NCBI GenBank assembly: GCA_028564675.1
Contig: JAOVVO010000017.1
Coordinates: 1 to 64,000 of the forward strand
Length of the DNA: 64,000 nt
Direction: 5' to 3'
Source of the DNA: Onchocerca lupi
Lineage: Eukaryota > Nematoda > Chromadorea > Rhabditida > Onchocercidae
The translations under genes were made by a program, and so were the position numbers. Below are positions 39,050-50,883 of the stretch, in pieces. Under the pieces are notes generated by a model. It saw only the letters and a program-made list of their open reading frames with translations. It made no database searches and had not been told where the DNA came from. Within the stretch, counting starts at the first letter, position 1. Each line of letters opens with the position of its first letter.

Positions 39050-39215
39050 GTAGCGATTTTGGACAATTCTGACACATGATTCTGGATGATTTTAATGCAT
39101 TTAGTGATTCTGGAAAATTTTGCCATATGTAGTGATTCTGGATGTGTGGTTTTTGGTACATGTGATAATTCCGAAAGATTCTGATGCAAATAGTGATTCG
39201 AACAATTCTACTACA
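39050..39215. repeat. Degenerate minisatellite, unit about 28 bp
   Basis: Six or so imperfect copies of AGTGATTCTGGAAAATTTTG followed by a CATATGT-like end, ranging from 24 to 33 bp. It is AT-rich but clearly periodic. Confidence 0.65.
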
Positions 39216-40240
39216 TACAATGATTCATTCTACATCTCCAAGCTTCATCAGATTTCCAAGCATAATTATCGAGAAATACAGAAAATTATACTGCATAGTG
39301 CAAGAAGTGAAAGTTTCTTGGCGTTTTTCTGATGATAAATGGCAGTTGCAAGGTCACTACTATGTGTATTTGTGCTTTTTCTTAGTATTACACATCGTAT
39401 TCTACTCCTTATGCAAATCGCCAAAAAAAAAAAAAAAAAAAAAAAAAAAGAATCCATCGGAACAGTATATTCAATTTTGGCAAGATTCTAGTATTACTAC
39501 AAACATTCCCTATCCATGCGTAGAATGTGGAAGCTAATGAAAGACGAATTATTTAGGATTCAAAAGAGAGAAATATACCGAATGAATGGGCAAGAGTTGA
39601 TGGAAGAAAAATGTTAAAAAACAAACTTTCATTTCAATCATAAGAAAGATTTTTTTTTTGATCCATCTAAAAAGGACTACTGAAGAAAAGCATTTTTCAA
39701 GGTAACAATTGATAACTGCAAAAGATTTCTCAACTTATACATTCTCATTTTTCATGTGGCAAAACTTGAATATTAGAAATAATCATATAAAGGCAGTTTT
39801 AGAAGAGCAAATTAGGATCAAATAAATTTGTGCAACATTAAACTTTAGCTTAAAGCTTAAAATATATTGATATTGATCGAGAAAAAATTTACTTCATAAC
39901 TTTGGCATATTTGATGTCAATTTTTTTAAATAAAACTACCTACTAGAGTTGTTAATTAATTATTCCTGATCTTATTTCATTTTTATAATGTTTTATTATA
40001 ATTTTTTCAAACTTTTAGAAGTATTTCTGTATTCGAGATGATGAATTCAACGCCTAAAAAAAAAAAATGATCACTAAAAAAATATGGAATTCATTAATAG
40101 GCAATGCATTTTCAAATGAAATAATTAAAATAATTTAATAGCTAAATAGCTAAATTAACTGTTCATTTTCAAAATATCAAGAAAATATTTCATAGGATAT
40201 AACGAGATTCAAAAATTGATATGACAAAGTGATGTGTCTA

Positions 40241-40243
<3 letters not shown>

Positions 40244-40273
<30 letters not shown>
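40244..40273. repeat. (TG)n microsatellite
   Basis: Uninterrupted GT/TG run followed by a GC-richer patch. Confidence 0.9.
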
Positions 40274-40276
<3 letters not shown>

Positions 40277-40914
40277 AAGCACTAAACGGACCGTTGAAAG
40301 GGCAGACAGGGTCAGGTTCCCGCCTCCGTGACCTTCGTAAGGTCAATGTCGTTAATCGTTATGTTATGTATACATCCTGCTTATTAGCGTTCCACTCAAA
40401 TTTGTCAGGATTGATTTGTGGGCGATCGAAATTGGCTTCATCTTTTTGTATAAAATTCTGTGCACTGAAATTGTCAAATGAAATTTCTAAAATAAGAGAA
40501 AACGAGGCGAAGTAGAAATGGAAATGCTTAAAAAAAAAAAAGTTTTATTGGGACAAATTTAAAACTTAAAAAAGAAACAAAAAATTAATGAATTAAGTCT
40601 GCAAGTTTTTGAGAAAATAAAGTAAAATAACAAAAATAATTAAAAAGAAAAAAAAAATGAATGATCGATAAGAGAAGCAAATTTTAGAAGCATAAATTAG
40701 AACTGAAAAAAGCAAACAAAATTGAAGTTGTCGAAAAGTTGAGAAAAAAGTGAGAAATGGTCAAAATTTTAACTGAATCTAAAAAATCGACAATATTTTA
40801 TCATTTCATCAAAATTACACCGATAACGAAGTAATGTTGATCTAATGCTTTAAGGTTTTAAGCGTTTTCAACATTTTCTTCTCACTTTTCCAATTTAATT
40901 TATTTTGCAGTTTT

Positions 40915-40952
<38 letters not shown>

Positions 40953-42481
40953 ATTCTATATGACTTCATAATTTGAATTTCCTAATACAACTTTTTTGAA
41001 CTATACTTTTCCGAATCGTTGTGAGTTATCATCTTTTTCTTTTTTTCCAGATATTCTTCTCGATGAAATTGAAGTTGTTTATTTTTGATCTGTTTGTGAA
41101 TTCTTATTTAGGATGTTGTGTTTTTGATAAAAATAATAAAGTGATGATGGATTTTAACGTGTGAAGAAACAAGACATAATTAATAATTTAAATTATGCCA
41201 GTTAATTTAATTTATACACTTGGTTCTATTTTTAATTTTGGATTATTTCATTTAAAATTTTTCATGTAAATTTAGCATGGATTTATATGAAAAACTCTTA
41301 AATTACTATATAGGTCATTCCTGGAAGATTATATAGACTTAAAGGAGGATCAGACAGCTGCATATACCATAAATGACACAGTGAATAATTCAGTGTGACA
41401 TCTGTGCTCAGTTCTAATTTTTAAGAATTTTGAATTTATTTCAATTTGCTATAAAATATAGTCTGTTCCATTATATTACTAATCTTTACTCAATCAAATA
41501 CATTCATTTTTTGAACTTTGGTCAAAAATGATAGGTGGATAAAGTGAGATGGCTAAAAGGTAGCTTGGACATAATGTCCAACATAACCTCAAAAAAAAAA
41601 AAAAAAAAAAAAAGGGTTGACAGACGTTTGGTGCATGAAATTATAAAAAAAAAAAAAAAAAAAGTTGAGCGAAACAAGGAGAACAGACATGTGTCTTTCG
41701 CATCTCACGATCCACGATTTCACTTGACCCGACTATAGGCAACATAAATGACAATTTATTTGCCATGCAGACGAGTGCTATCAAATCATCATGCGGGCAT
41801 AAAAAACTTTTTGCGATGAATGGAAAATGGATTTCTGAATCCTGAATATCATTTGATCGTTTTGGAACAATATATGTATGTCACTACACCGACTTTCTAG
41901 CAATATATAATTCTTTCAGAATCATATTTTTAATTTTTGGGTAACATAATAAACGGAACTGTAGTATTATTAAATAAAAAATTTGGAAACACAATGAGAA
42001 ATAGATGAATGCTTAATGTAATATTTGTGAAAAGGAGAAATAAAAAAACAATAATCAGAATGATGGTAGAATGTGTATAAGGAAAAAAAACTTTCAAATT
42101 TGATTGTTAAATTTTCAGACTGTGAAGTATTAAATTTTTTTTTTTTTTTACACAAAATTGAACGAGCTTTAAATAGGAAAGAATAAAATGAAACGAGGGA
42201 AAATGCCGTATGACTTAGTTGAATCAAAGAATAATGAGATAATAATGAGGCGTTAATTAATAATGCAATGATAGCATTTAATTAATCATTGATCAGTAAT
42301 ACAAATGATATCATTTTTCAAAAAAAAAAACACGAAAATGATAAAATATTGATAAAAATTAAAAGCAAAGAAGCAAATGATTGAAGTACGGAAAAGAATA
42401 GGAAATAGATTTGAATATATGACAAAATAGCATTTGATAAATATACGGAATGAAAAAAAAAAATTACACGATCATGATTAT

Positions 42482-42504
42482 ATTAATTAATTAATTAATT
42501 AATT
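42482..42504. repeat. (TTAA)n microsatellite
   Basis: Five to six consecutive TTAA units. Confidence 0.8.
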
Positions 42505-43404
42505 AACCAGTTATAGATAACAAGTCATTGAAAAAATTTATAAAAAACGATATGAAATATGTGGACGTACACTTAAAACATTTCATATTGTACGGGATGA
42601 AAAGTGAGGAACATTTTGAGGATGTCTGATTAATTATAAAGGGAAAGGATGAGAGTGACAATTGTATGTGTGCGAGTTCAATTGTCGGCACATCGAGAGA
42701 TATTGAGGTGCTCCCTTTCGGATAATAAGAAAAAAGTTTTATTGCATGCGGGAATTTGAATATAAAAAAGTGGAACAAAACTACAGTAGCCATAGACAGA
42801 CGAACAGAAACACACAAACACAGACAGATGTAATTTGTTCTGCGTTGAAATTATATCCAAGTGATAAGAATTTTTTGACCACTCAAGATTTAATGGATTA
42901 ACGTCGAATGAAATTTATTAATACTCAAAAATGCAATCCAGTAATCCAGAGAAATTAATTAGTTACATTCGGATTATATTGTGTCGCTGAAATAGCAAAG
43001 AGGCTCAGAGAAAAATGAATTTTTTGTTTCAAGTGAAATAATTTGCAACTGATGATGATTGTATGAAATTTATTTCTTTGTTTCAAATCAAATGATTTTG
43101 TTTTATGGCATTGTCAAATAGCTTTAACCTTTGCTTTATGCTGTTGTAAAATCATACCACAAAAGCGTTCTCTCACACGCTAACAAAGAAAAGCTTCCTC
43201 ATGCTACGGAGACGCTTCTTAGTGAATCATATTAAAGAATGAAATCAACGAGTGCGGTTGGATGTTCTGACTGGGATACTGGATTTCCTTTCATTCGCGT
43301 TATCCCCTTCGTATTATGAAATCGTCATTTGAATTGTTGAATTGGTATTACTGATTTGTAATTGTTGCTTGCGTTGTCGTGTTATCTAGTTTTTTTCAAG
43401 GAAA

Positions 43405-43426
43405 GGTTTCATTATCCAAGTTCGAG
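43405..43426 (+). other. SL1-like 22-mer without the rest of an SL RNA gene
   Basis: Matches the nematode SL1 leader at 19 of 22 positions and shares the ATTATCCAAG core with the SL variant at 49208. It is followed by ATACC instead of a GT donor, and no Sm site or terminal stem is visible within 100 bp. Probably a relic or chance. Confidence 0.3.
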
Positions 43427-45138
43427 ATACCGCAAAGTTTTGATAACAGTATGATAAGGAACAAGAATTTTTAATCATTGTTACAATTAAGAAGATCGGG
43501 TAATTTCAAAGTTTAAAGTGAAGAAGAGAAAGTTGCAACATAACTTTCTCTTCCAATTTTAAAATTTTTTAATTTAATTCGATTAATTTTAGTGCGATAA
43601 AATATTGAAAAATGACAACCAAAAGCAATAACAATAACAATCAAATAAGTGGGAGTAGAATCGGAATAAAAGTGAAAGTGACAACAACAAGAATTACACC
43701 TTTCTTGTTCATGTCCCCATACCTTAATCAAAAATCATTTCTCTCCCTTCTTCTTTTATCCCGATCGGACTTTTTAGAAATAACATGCAGGCGAAAATCA
43801 ATCGACGGGTTGAACAGAAAAATTTTTATAACACAAAAAATTGACCTTTTGAGAAGTTCACTTTCTGTCATTGAAATTATCCTCAAATAATGAACAAATC
43901 ATTTGTTTGTAGTGGACAGAGAAAAGTTAGAAAAAAATAGTAAGTGAAATGACGAACAGAAACGAAAATGATTTCATTTCTTGGAGAAAAAGAAGCATTC
44001 ATAGAAAATAGTAATATATAAATTCTAAATTTTTCTTTATATTTTACGAAAAAAAAATAGATAGCTTATTCTAAATAATAATTGACATTTTTTGAAATAG
44101 ATATTACTTTTATATGTTAATTTTTTAGGCTAAAATTATACGAAAAGATTTTTCATCTATTCGAATTTATTAAATTATCTCTTCTCTATTGATAATTTAT
44201 TATCCTTGCTAGCTTCTCTTCTTGGAACTAATTTGATGTCATCAAATAGCACCTATGATTAAAATAATTGCTTAGCTAATGGAAGTCGAAAATCTGTATG
44301 ATTGTGCATTTAGAATCATTTTTGCTTTAATAACTTGATATTTCACATCGATCCTCTAACTGAAATCTAAATTTAAATTTAAATTTACTACGAAAAAAAA
44401 AACATTAGAATTGGAGATGGAAAATAATCCCATTAATCATGAAACCTATTAAATATCTATATATTAGTATTAATAACAATTATTGAGTAATATAACGTAA
44501 AAGAATTCCATTTTCCACTGCATTTCTCTTCCGAAATAGCGATTCGCTGAATGTCGCAATCAAAACAAAAACATAGGTGAAAGAGCTATTTGAAATCATT
44601 TCTAATATTTTATTTACAACAGCCAATACTGTCAAACGAGGATGATTCAACTAGCTCTGTTCGAATTTCTGTTTAACATTTTAAATTGTAATGACAATGA
44701 GAACCGATCGAAAATCTATCAAATTACAGAGGCGGTAATGATTCTAAGCTTATAAAATCATAACTTCATCTTTTTCATAAATATAAATTTTTGATTTGCA
44801 TTAGCTAAGAAATTATTTCAATTATACAGAAAAAAAAGGAATGGTAGAAAATTGTTAAGAAAAATGAATGCACAGTAACAACAGAAATAGATAGATAATA
44901 GTGGAACTTATTTTTCTGCAATAAATCGCAACACCAATGATGGAAATAGAATTTTCTTCGCCTTTTTTAAGAATCGTTTGATGAAGGATAGAAGTAAGGC
45001 ATTGAATGATAGTAGAAGAAACAGTAAATTGTAATTGTACATAAAAATCTAGGTTAAATCCGGAAAAAAAAAAATAATTACTAATACGAATTGAAAGTGA
45101 AATTCATGAAATGAAGAAAACGATAGTGAAAAAATAGA

Positions 45139-45170
45139 GGGAGTGAGAGAGAGAGAAAGAGAGAAAGAGA
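45139..45170. repeat. (GA)n microsatellite, imperfect
   Basis: Purine run dominated by GA dinucleotides with AAA interruptions. Confidence 0.8.
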
Positions 45171-46492
45171 TGAAGAGAGAGCTTTTTCCTCTTTCATTGC
45201 AATGAGGACGGGTCCGATATGGCAGTGACACTATTACCTAAATTTTTAGGCCGGTTTTGTCAAATATACATTACTAGAAAGATTGTAAATACACTTCTTT
45301 TCTTGTTTTGATAAAAATCCTTGTTTAAATCCGAAAACCGGAAAATGAAAATTGCGGTTAGTTACGTAATATACGAATGAATCGTGAACGACGACATGAT
45401 TAAAGCTGAATTGCCATTGGAAACAGGAAAAAAAAATCTTGATATGATAAATTTATCCAATCATTTGATCTATTCATTCGTTCATTCATTCAATTATCAA
45501 ATTTATTCTCATTATCATATTTCTATTAATAGCATCAATTCAAATAATGATCAAAAAATGATTTTTTATTTGACAATTGATTGATTGAAAAATGATAGAA
45601 ATAGAATGAATGATAATACTTCTTTGAAAACAATCTACAAATATGTATCTCACTTAGATCTTTTTCAAAAAAAAAAAAGAAAAAGTATTTTTAAGTAATA
45701 TTTTCGAATAAATGAAGAAGCATTGAGTGGAGAGCATCGATGAGGGTCATTGTTATCAATAAGTGTGAAGAGAGTGGACTGATTTTATCTCTCAGATTGA
45801 TTTCTTGTTGCAGTCGGATGAGCATTTAATGAATGGTTCAAGCTGTAAACACTAAACAAGTCCTGCTTCTCTTCTTCGACATTCTCGATTGGCTATATGT
45901 AGTAGTATGACCTGAGTGCGTCATATGTTCGCAATCCATTGCGAACCAAGAAATATATCCAATTTATGAATGGATAAAATCGCATCATTAAAACAGTTGC
46001 TATTTTGCAGTTGTTATACGTAATAGTCGTAGTTGCAGTTTTATTTAAATCAGAGAGATAATCTAAGAAAATGTAATCGTTAGAATTGTTATACGTCTTT
46101 AGATTTATTACTAACTATAAAATGTGTAGATGAAATCTATTCAGACAAATTGACATTTATTATGAAAATTTCAAAGAAATTATCCTGAAATTCATTAATT
46201 CTTCTTTTTTTTTCTTTTTTTTAATTAAGCCAATGTTTGCTTTGTGTGAAAAAAATGAAATTATTGAAATGGATAATTAAGGTCAAGGATAAAATAGGTT
46301 CTTAGCAAAAAAAAAAAGGAAAAAAAAAAGGAACAAGACGAATTAACTGAGAACAGAAAGAATTCCTGATTCTTTTAATTAATTGTCCTAATTTTGCATA
46401 GTATTCTCTTTCCCTTTTAATGACCAGTCATTCTGGTCATTCATATGCCATTTTATTTACATCTGATGTCCTCATTTTATAAAGAGAAAGGG

Positions 46493-46540
46493 AGAGAGAG
46501 AGAGAGAGAGAAAGGAAGGAGAAAGAGAGAGAGAGAGAAA
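46493..46540. repeat. (GA)n microsatellite, imperfect
   Basis: Purine run of GA units with AAGGAAGG interruptions. Confidence 0.8.
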
Positions 46541-47062
46541 GAACGATAAGGTAAAAAAAAAAAAATTCGATTCCATATTTTAAGATTAATCGAATAATTT
46601 CTGTTAAATAAATGAAATTTCCATGGATGATAATGAATGTTGGCAGATGAAATTAAATGTACTATGATAAAATACAATAATTATATTTGTTTCAAATTTC
46701 AATTTTTGATATTTAATTTTTTCTCCATGTTATATATATTTCATACATAATTTAATCAAATAAACAATCATCGTATATAAAATTTTGTTTATAACATATA
46801 ACATTATAAAATAACTTATAATCGATAACATTTTTTTACAATCTTGAAATTATCTTCATAAAACGATTAAAACTTTTACGATAAGATTGGCCTAAATTTT
46901 AGAAAATACAAGCTTAGAAATAATACTACGAATTTTTTCAACCATTATTCGCTCATACATTTTTACGTCAATTTCATTCGTAATTTACTATTGAAACTAC
47001 AAGACTAAGCAAATAATCAATCAACATTACAATCTATGAACATGTATTTTGTGTTTATCAAT

Positions 47063-47364
47063 CTATCTGAATGAACCAGTTTTAATTGCCCACCCTCCCT
47101 CGTAAAATATTCCAGTAGTAGAATTTAAATAAGCCGAATTGGGGTCAACGATTTCAACCAATCCATCGTATTCTTTCCAATTGCTCTCAGGCTGACTCTT
47201 TTGAAAGCGAAAACGGATGTGTAAAATGTTTGTTGAATATTACATGTATTTTCGATGTTTGAATGAGTGTCCGCATATCGGTTGCTGTGACCATTACAAG
47301 AAAAACGATTTTGGAAAGATGAATTTAAGGTGCATTTGCTCATGTCAGCAAAAACTATCTTTGC
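47063..47364 (-). pseudogene. Frameshifted coding island, unknown protein
   Basis: Reading from about 47364 down, one frame encodes a coding-like stretch (CTLNSSFQNRFSCNGHSN to TFYTSVFAFK). At an AAAA run near 47199-47202 the sense shifts to another frame, which continues with EYDGLVEIVDPNSAYLNSTT, then GIFYEGGWAIKTG, and a TAG at 47063-47065. One missing A would restore a single frame. The composition (Gly, Trp, Asp, Pro, Cys) is unlike local non-coding DNA. No family is recognised and no flanking exons are clear. It is either a pseudogene or a real gene with a base-call error in a homopolymer. Confidence 0.5.
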
Positions 47365-47959
47365 GAATCACGCAAATTTGCATCCCATTGTTTGAAGATA
47401 AAGAAAAAAGCTAATCTTTGACTTTTGACCATTCTTTTTTTTTTTTTTTTTTTTTTTTTTTGAAAATTATCAAAAATTCAAAGCCCATTGTCTATTTCGC
47501 TTAGTTAAAGATGGTGATTGATGGAATGTAACTTTATGATAAAAACCTAAAAATTAGAATTGAACAAAACTGGTCAGTTTATAACAGTTCATGACCCTTC
47601 TACTCTGATTTCATGACCTATCCTAAATTCATCATGCTAGAATGATTTTAATTTTATTCTTAAACCAAATTACGCATTGTTGATGAACGCATTACTATAC
47701 ATAGCGAGTAGATAGTTCTAATTTTTTAAATGAGAAATTTGTAAATATCTTTGATTGCTCAGACAAAAATTCTTGAATTGCACGATCTACGGGAGTATTT
47801 GATGATACAAAAATAGTTTATTCAGAGAATTTTCCAAAGATAATAGTAATTACATATCAATTTAAATGTCTCCTGAAATCGGCTCAAAAATTATGATGAA
47901 TTATTTTTTTGTTCATATAGGATTTGCAGGAATTATCCATAATTTTAATGACATATATG
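47365..47959. other. Intergenic, nothing recognised
   Basis: Contains a 29-base T tract (47433-47461) just upstream of the frameshifted island. No coding evidence. Confidence 0.5.
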
Positions 47960-48211
47960 AAACAAAAGTCTTCAAAATCGAAAAACTCAAATCAAAATTA
48001 ATGAATTTCAAATCAAATTTTCGATTTCAAATTCTTAAAAATCAACTTTGCAGCTAGCTGGACAATTATTTGAATTTATTATTCCCGATTTTTGAATAAT
48101 ATTACAAACAACAATCAATAGAATCGTATTTTTATGGGCATTTCTCTGGCATTATTATGAATAGTTCTTCAACTTTAGCACATTAGATGCCAATGCGATC
48201 ATTCATCATTT
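47960..48211 (-). pseudogene. Decayed copy of the 3' end of rpn-9
   Basis: This segment parallels about 54330-54620, the last exon and 3' flank of the rpn-9 gene on the same strand. The former coding part (48120-48211) still reads MMNDRIG like MSDRIG in the parent, shares the block TTTCTCTGGCATTATT, but has an in-frame stop after GI and frame disruptions. The similarity continues through the 3' flank (TTGAATTTATTATT) further to the left, so this is a duplicated genomic fragment rather than a processed copy. Confidence 0.75.
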
Positions 48212-48994
48212 TTTTTTTAAAAAAAATATCTGTTTTTTGAAAAATTAAGTGAATTGCCAAAGTTTTAAAATATGAATACTTGGAGATTAAAATAAAAAAG
48301 TTATTTGTAGAGAAAATTTTCAAATTTTAAACGAATTTAGTAAAATTATCAATTTTATTTCTTAAATGATAAAATGAAAAATCAATTAGTAAATGTCAAC
48401 GTTTTTTTTAAAAAAAGAACGAATATGAAACGTTTCTGATCATCTCCAATGCAAATTTTAATTAGGTCATTCAAATAAATGTTATAATAATAATCGTTTT
48501 CATTTTGCTCTAACTTATCTAAAATAATTTCGCTGATAAAAGATTGAAAGTATTATGATGATCAAATTGTCGCAATTCATTTTCTCTATGCTTTTAATCA
48601 CTCAATGATATGATCAAATAGAGGAAATGATAAATTTAATTAGTCATTCATTATGAAAATCAAAATTGAAATAGAACATAAATGTGTATTCATTTCAGCA
48701 GCAAATGAATTTTTCCATATAATTATGTTATAAAAATGGTTGATAATGGCATTTCACTGCAATGAAACAAAAAATATTTCATTGAAGTTTTTGCAATTAA
48801 CTAGGAATTATAGAGCTTTTTTTTTTTCACCTGCCTGCAGTTTTCTAGTAAGTTTACTAATGCTACAATAAAAATCTCTTGAAAATAACGAATTTAAACT
48901 TTTTAAAATAATCCAAAAATATTAACAAAGCTATTTGGACTTCCAATATATTCCAAAAGAAAATAGAAAAGGGAAGATTTTTCCTTCTCGAAAT
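48212..48994. other. Intergenic upstream of the 5S gene
   Basis: AT-rich, with short A and T runs. No coding or RNA gene seen. Confidence 0.5.
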
Positions 48995-49112
48995 GTCTAC
49001 GACCATACCACGTTGAAAGCACGACATCTCGTCCGATCTGTCAAGTTAAGCAACGTTGGGCCTGGTTAGTACTTGGATCGGAGACGGCCTGGGAATCCCA
49101 GGTGTTGTAGAC
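48995..49112 (+). rRNA. 5S ribosomal RNA
   Basis: Full-length 5S rRNA gene of 118 nt with the invariant blocks ACGTTGAAAGCACG, GTCCGATCTGTCAAGTTAAG, GTTAGTACTTGGATCGGAGA and CCTGGGAATCCCAGG. The termini GTCTAC and GTAGAC pair to close the molecule. The internal control region is intact, so RNA polymerase III transcription is expected. It is followed by a T run (terminator) and, in the same orientation, an SL RNA gene, as in the 5S/SL clusters of filarial nematodes. Only one unit is present here. Confidence 0.97.
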
Positions 49113-49115
49113 ATA

Positions 49116-49130
49116 TTTTGTTTTTTTTTT
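49116..49130 (+). terminator. RNA polymerase III terminator of 5S
   Basis: TTTTG followed by ten T residues starting three bases after the end of the 5S gene. Confidence 0.8.
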
Positions 49131-49207
49131 CGAAAACTTTTGAAGTAGTAATCTAATTATTTTTGAATGCACAATAGTCAGATGAGAATGAAGTAGTTGC
49201 AGGAGTC

Positions 49208-49307
49208 GGTTTAATTATCCAAGTTTGAGGTAATTGAATGTTTCAGCCCAGAGTTTTGGCTGCTGTGGCTTGAGGTGAAATTTTGGAACGTCCTGTATCG
49301 GCGGGAC
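49208..49307 (+). ncRNA. Spliced leader (SL1-type) RNA gene with a variant leader
   Basis: The first 22 bases (49208-49229) match SL1 except position 11 (T instead of C), ending AAGTTTGAG directly before a GTAATT donor, as required for trans-splicing. Further on are a Sm-binding site (AATTTTGG, 49279-49286) and a 3' stem-loop GTCCTG/CGGGAC with a 6-nt loop, ending at about 100 nt, the size of nematode SL RNAs. The middle GAGTTTTGGCTGCTGTGG can form the second stem. All elements of a working gene are present. SL RNAs donate their leader to the 5' ends of many nematode mRNAs. Whether this copy is expressed or is a divergent orphan outside the main array cannot be told. Confidence 0.9.
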
Positions 49308-50374
49308 AACAATCAGTGAAGCGGTTAAGCAAATGGACGAATGGCCATAGCAAAAACATGGTGAACATCAGAATTGATTATCCGATGATAAATCAGCCTG
49401 GTTTGCATTTGTTACATTGTTGTCCTTCTACGTTTGATTTACAGCTACAGCTACCTGTTTCCGAATCACAAACCGGTTCATTGTTCAACGATCCTGTCTT
49501 ATCGCATAAACAATTCCTGAAATGTATGAAAGTCCCGTATCTTTATTAAAATTAAAAATTTCAATGAAAATTGAAGTTGAGATTAAAATATCTCATAGAT
49601 AATGAAAACTTGAAAATTCTTTTTGAAAATAAGTATGATTCAACAATTACAAACCTGTCCACAGATGTGAGCACAACATAGCTAATTCCTCAATCAGCAA
49701 CAGCTTTAGCTGTATTTACTGGTTCTTCGGGATTGAGCGCAGGCGGCTTACGTGAGGTCTTGACTGCGCAAAATCTAAAACTTGTGGAAAGATTAACATT
49801 GCGGTCGTACTGAGACAATTATTTCAATTTTGTTTTTGAATAATTCAAAAAAAAAAAAAGGAAGAGAACTTTGGAACACTTTATTGGAACACGTAAGCAG
49901 AGATCAACCATTTGTTTGGTAATTTGACATTGAACAACATATCGAGTGATCGTGGCAAATATAAAAGATATCAGTAAATCGCGATTTAAAAAAAAAAAAT
50001 CGCCAAATCTGTAATTTTTTTCAATCTACAAAAAAGCATAATGCATTCATACAAAATATTTTTTTGATTTGCATCAACAAATGTATTTGAAGTCTGAAAA
50101 ATGGAATTATTTTTCAGTTTTTTTTTGCGACAATTTTGTCAGCAATTTTTAATTTTTACGTAAATTTCATAATATTGCCATTGCTTTTTGATTTATAATT
50201 ACATTTACTTCTGGGCGATCGTTTTTCTTCATGCACATGCAATACTGAAATTGCTTCGATCACTATGGCTCAAGAAATAGTGATGAAGAAATTCGCATTG
50301 TTTTCTAATATTCGAGAATAATGGGTTTCAGATAATCCAATATCGGCAATTCGCAATTTCCTTACATCATTCTC
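49308..50374. other. Coding-like remnants, no intact gene
   Basis: The frame 49283-49549 (starting inside the SL RNA) is open for 88 codons with plausible composition (INQPGLHLLHCCPSTFDLQL). A second frame, about 49656-49811, reads ATALAVFTGSSGLSAGGLRE and continues for about 20 codons to a TGA, but has a TAG just upstream. GC content here is higher than the surroundings. This may be an eroded gene or duplicated gene fragments; no family is recognised. Confidence 0.35.
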
Positions 50375-50746
50375 ATGAAACTCATCGAAATTTTACTCGT
50401 TTTGGTGATACTCAGTGGTAGTGAAAGTATTCCAAACCTTTGTTTCGAAAGCAATGATCAAAATAAGTAAGTATTTAGTACTGTTTTTAATCTATTAAAA
50501 ATGAATCTTTAATAGAATAGAATCAGTTGGATAATCTTAGTCTCATCAATATCTTGAGCAAATGTAACATTCGAATGCTATCGTTATTTGAGATTCAGCA
50601 AAATTTTCATAAACTTTTTTTGATTTTTTTTTTTTTTATCCGTAATCATCCTGATTTATAACCCTTAGCGTGAATATTCTAGCGTAAATTATCCGATTTT
50701 TAGCCAGAATGAAACTCATTGTGACAATGGATCCAATTCAATTTGA
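50375..50746 (+). CDS. Possible small secreted peptide, two exons
   Basis: The first exon 50375..50466 encodes a signal-peptide-like start (KLIEILLVLVILSGSES) and ends at a consensus GTAAGT donor. A second segment 50704..50746 after GATTTTTAG fits the phase and adds QNETHCDNGSNSI before a TGA, for about 44 residues with two cysteines. No family is recognised, and later exons cannot be excluded. Confidence 0.4.
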
Positions 50747-50883
50747 TTTTTTCTCTTATCCACAAGAGAAATTTGGCAATCTTGTCAATATAATTAGGTT
50801 ATTTATGTGGCTTAAATAACATAAGGAAAATTCTTTCATTCGAAACATTGGTTTGATGTAATTACTATAAAGATATCTGAAAG

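Larger units (their letters stand above)
36927..47062. other. Ten-kilobase gene-poor region
   Basis: No gene can be supported. The region includes the bZIP promoter side, a palindromic cluster (37428-37504), a direct repeat (37571-37615 and 37931-37976), two hairpins (38032-38113), a degenerate minisatellite (39050-39215), microsatellites at 40244-40273, 42482-42504, 45139-45170 and 46493-46540, and an SL-like 22-mer at 43405. Open frames such as 39184-39537 and 43612-43890 lack splice context or family resemblance. A slightly GC-richer patch lies at 40270-40460 without a clear gene. Confidence 0.5.

Noticed and set aside
40234..40515. 93-codon open frame through the (TG)n repeat
   Set aside because: Its start is the microsatellite itself; the rest has no splice context and no recognised family.
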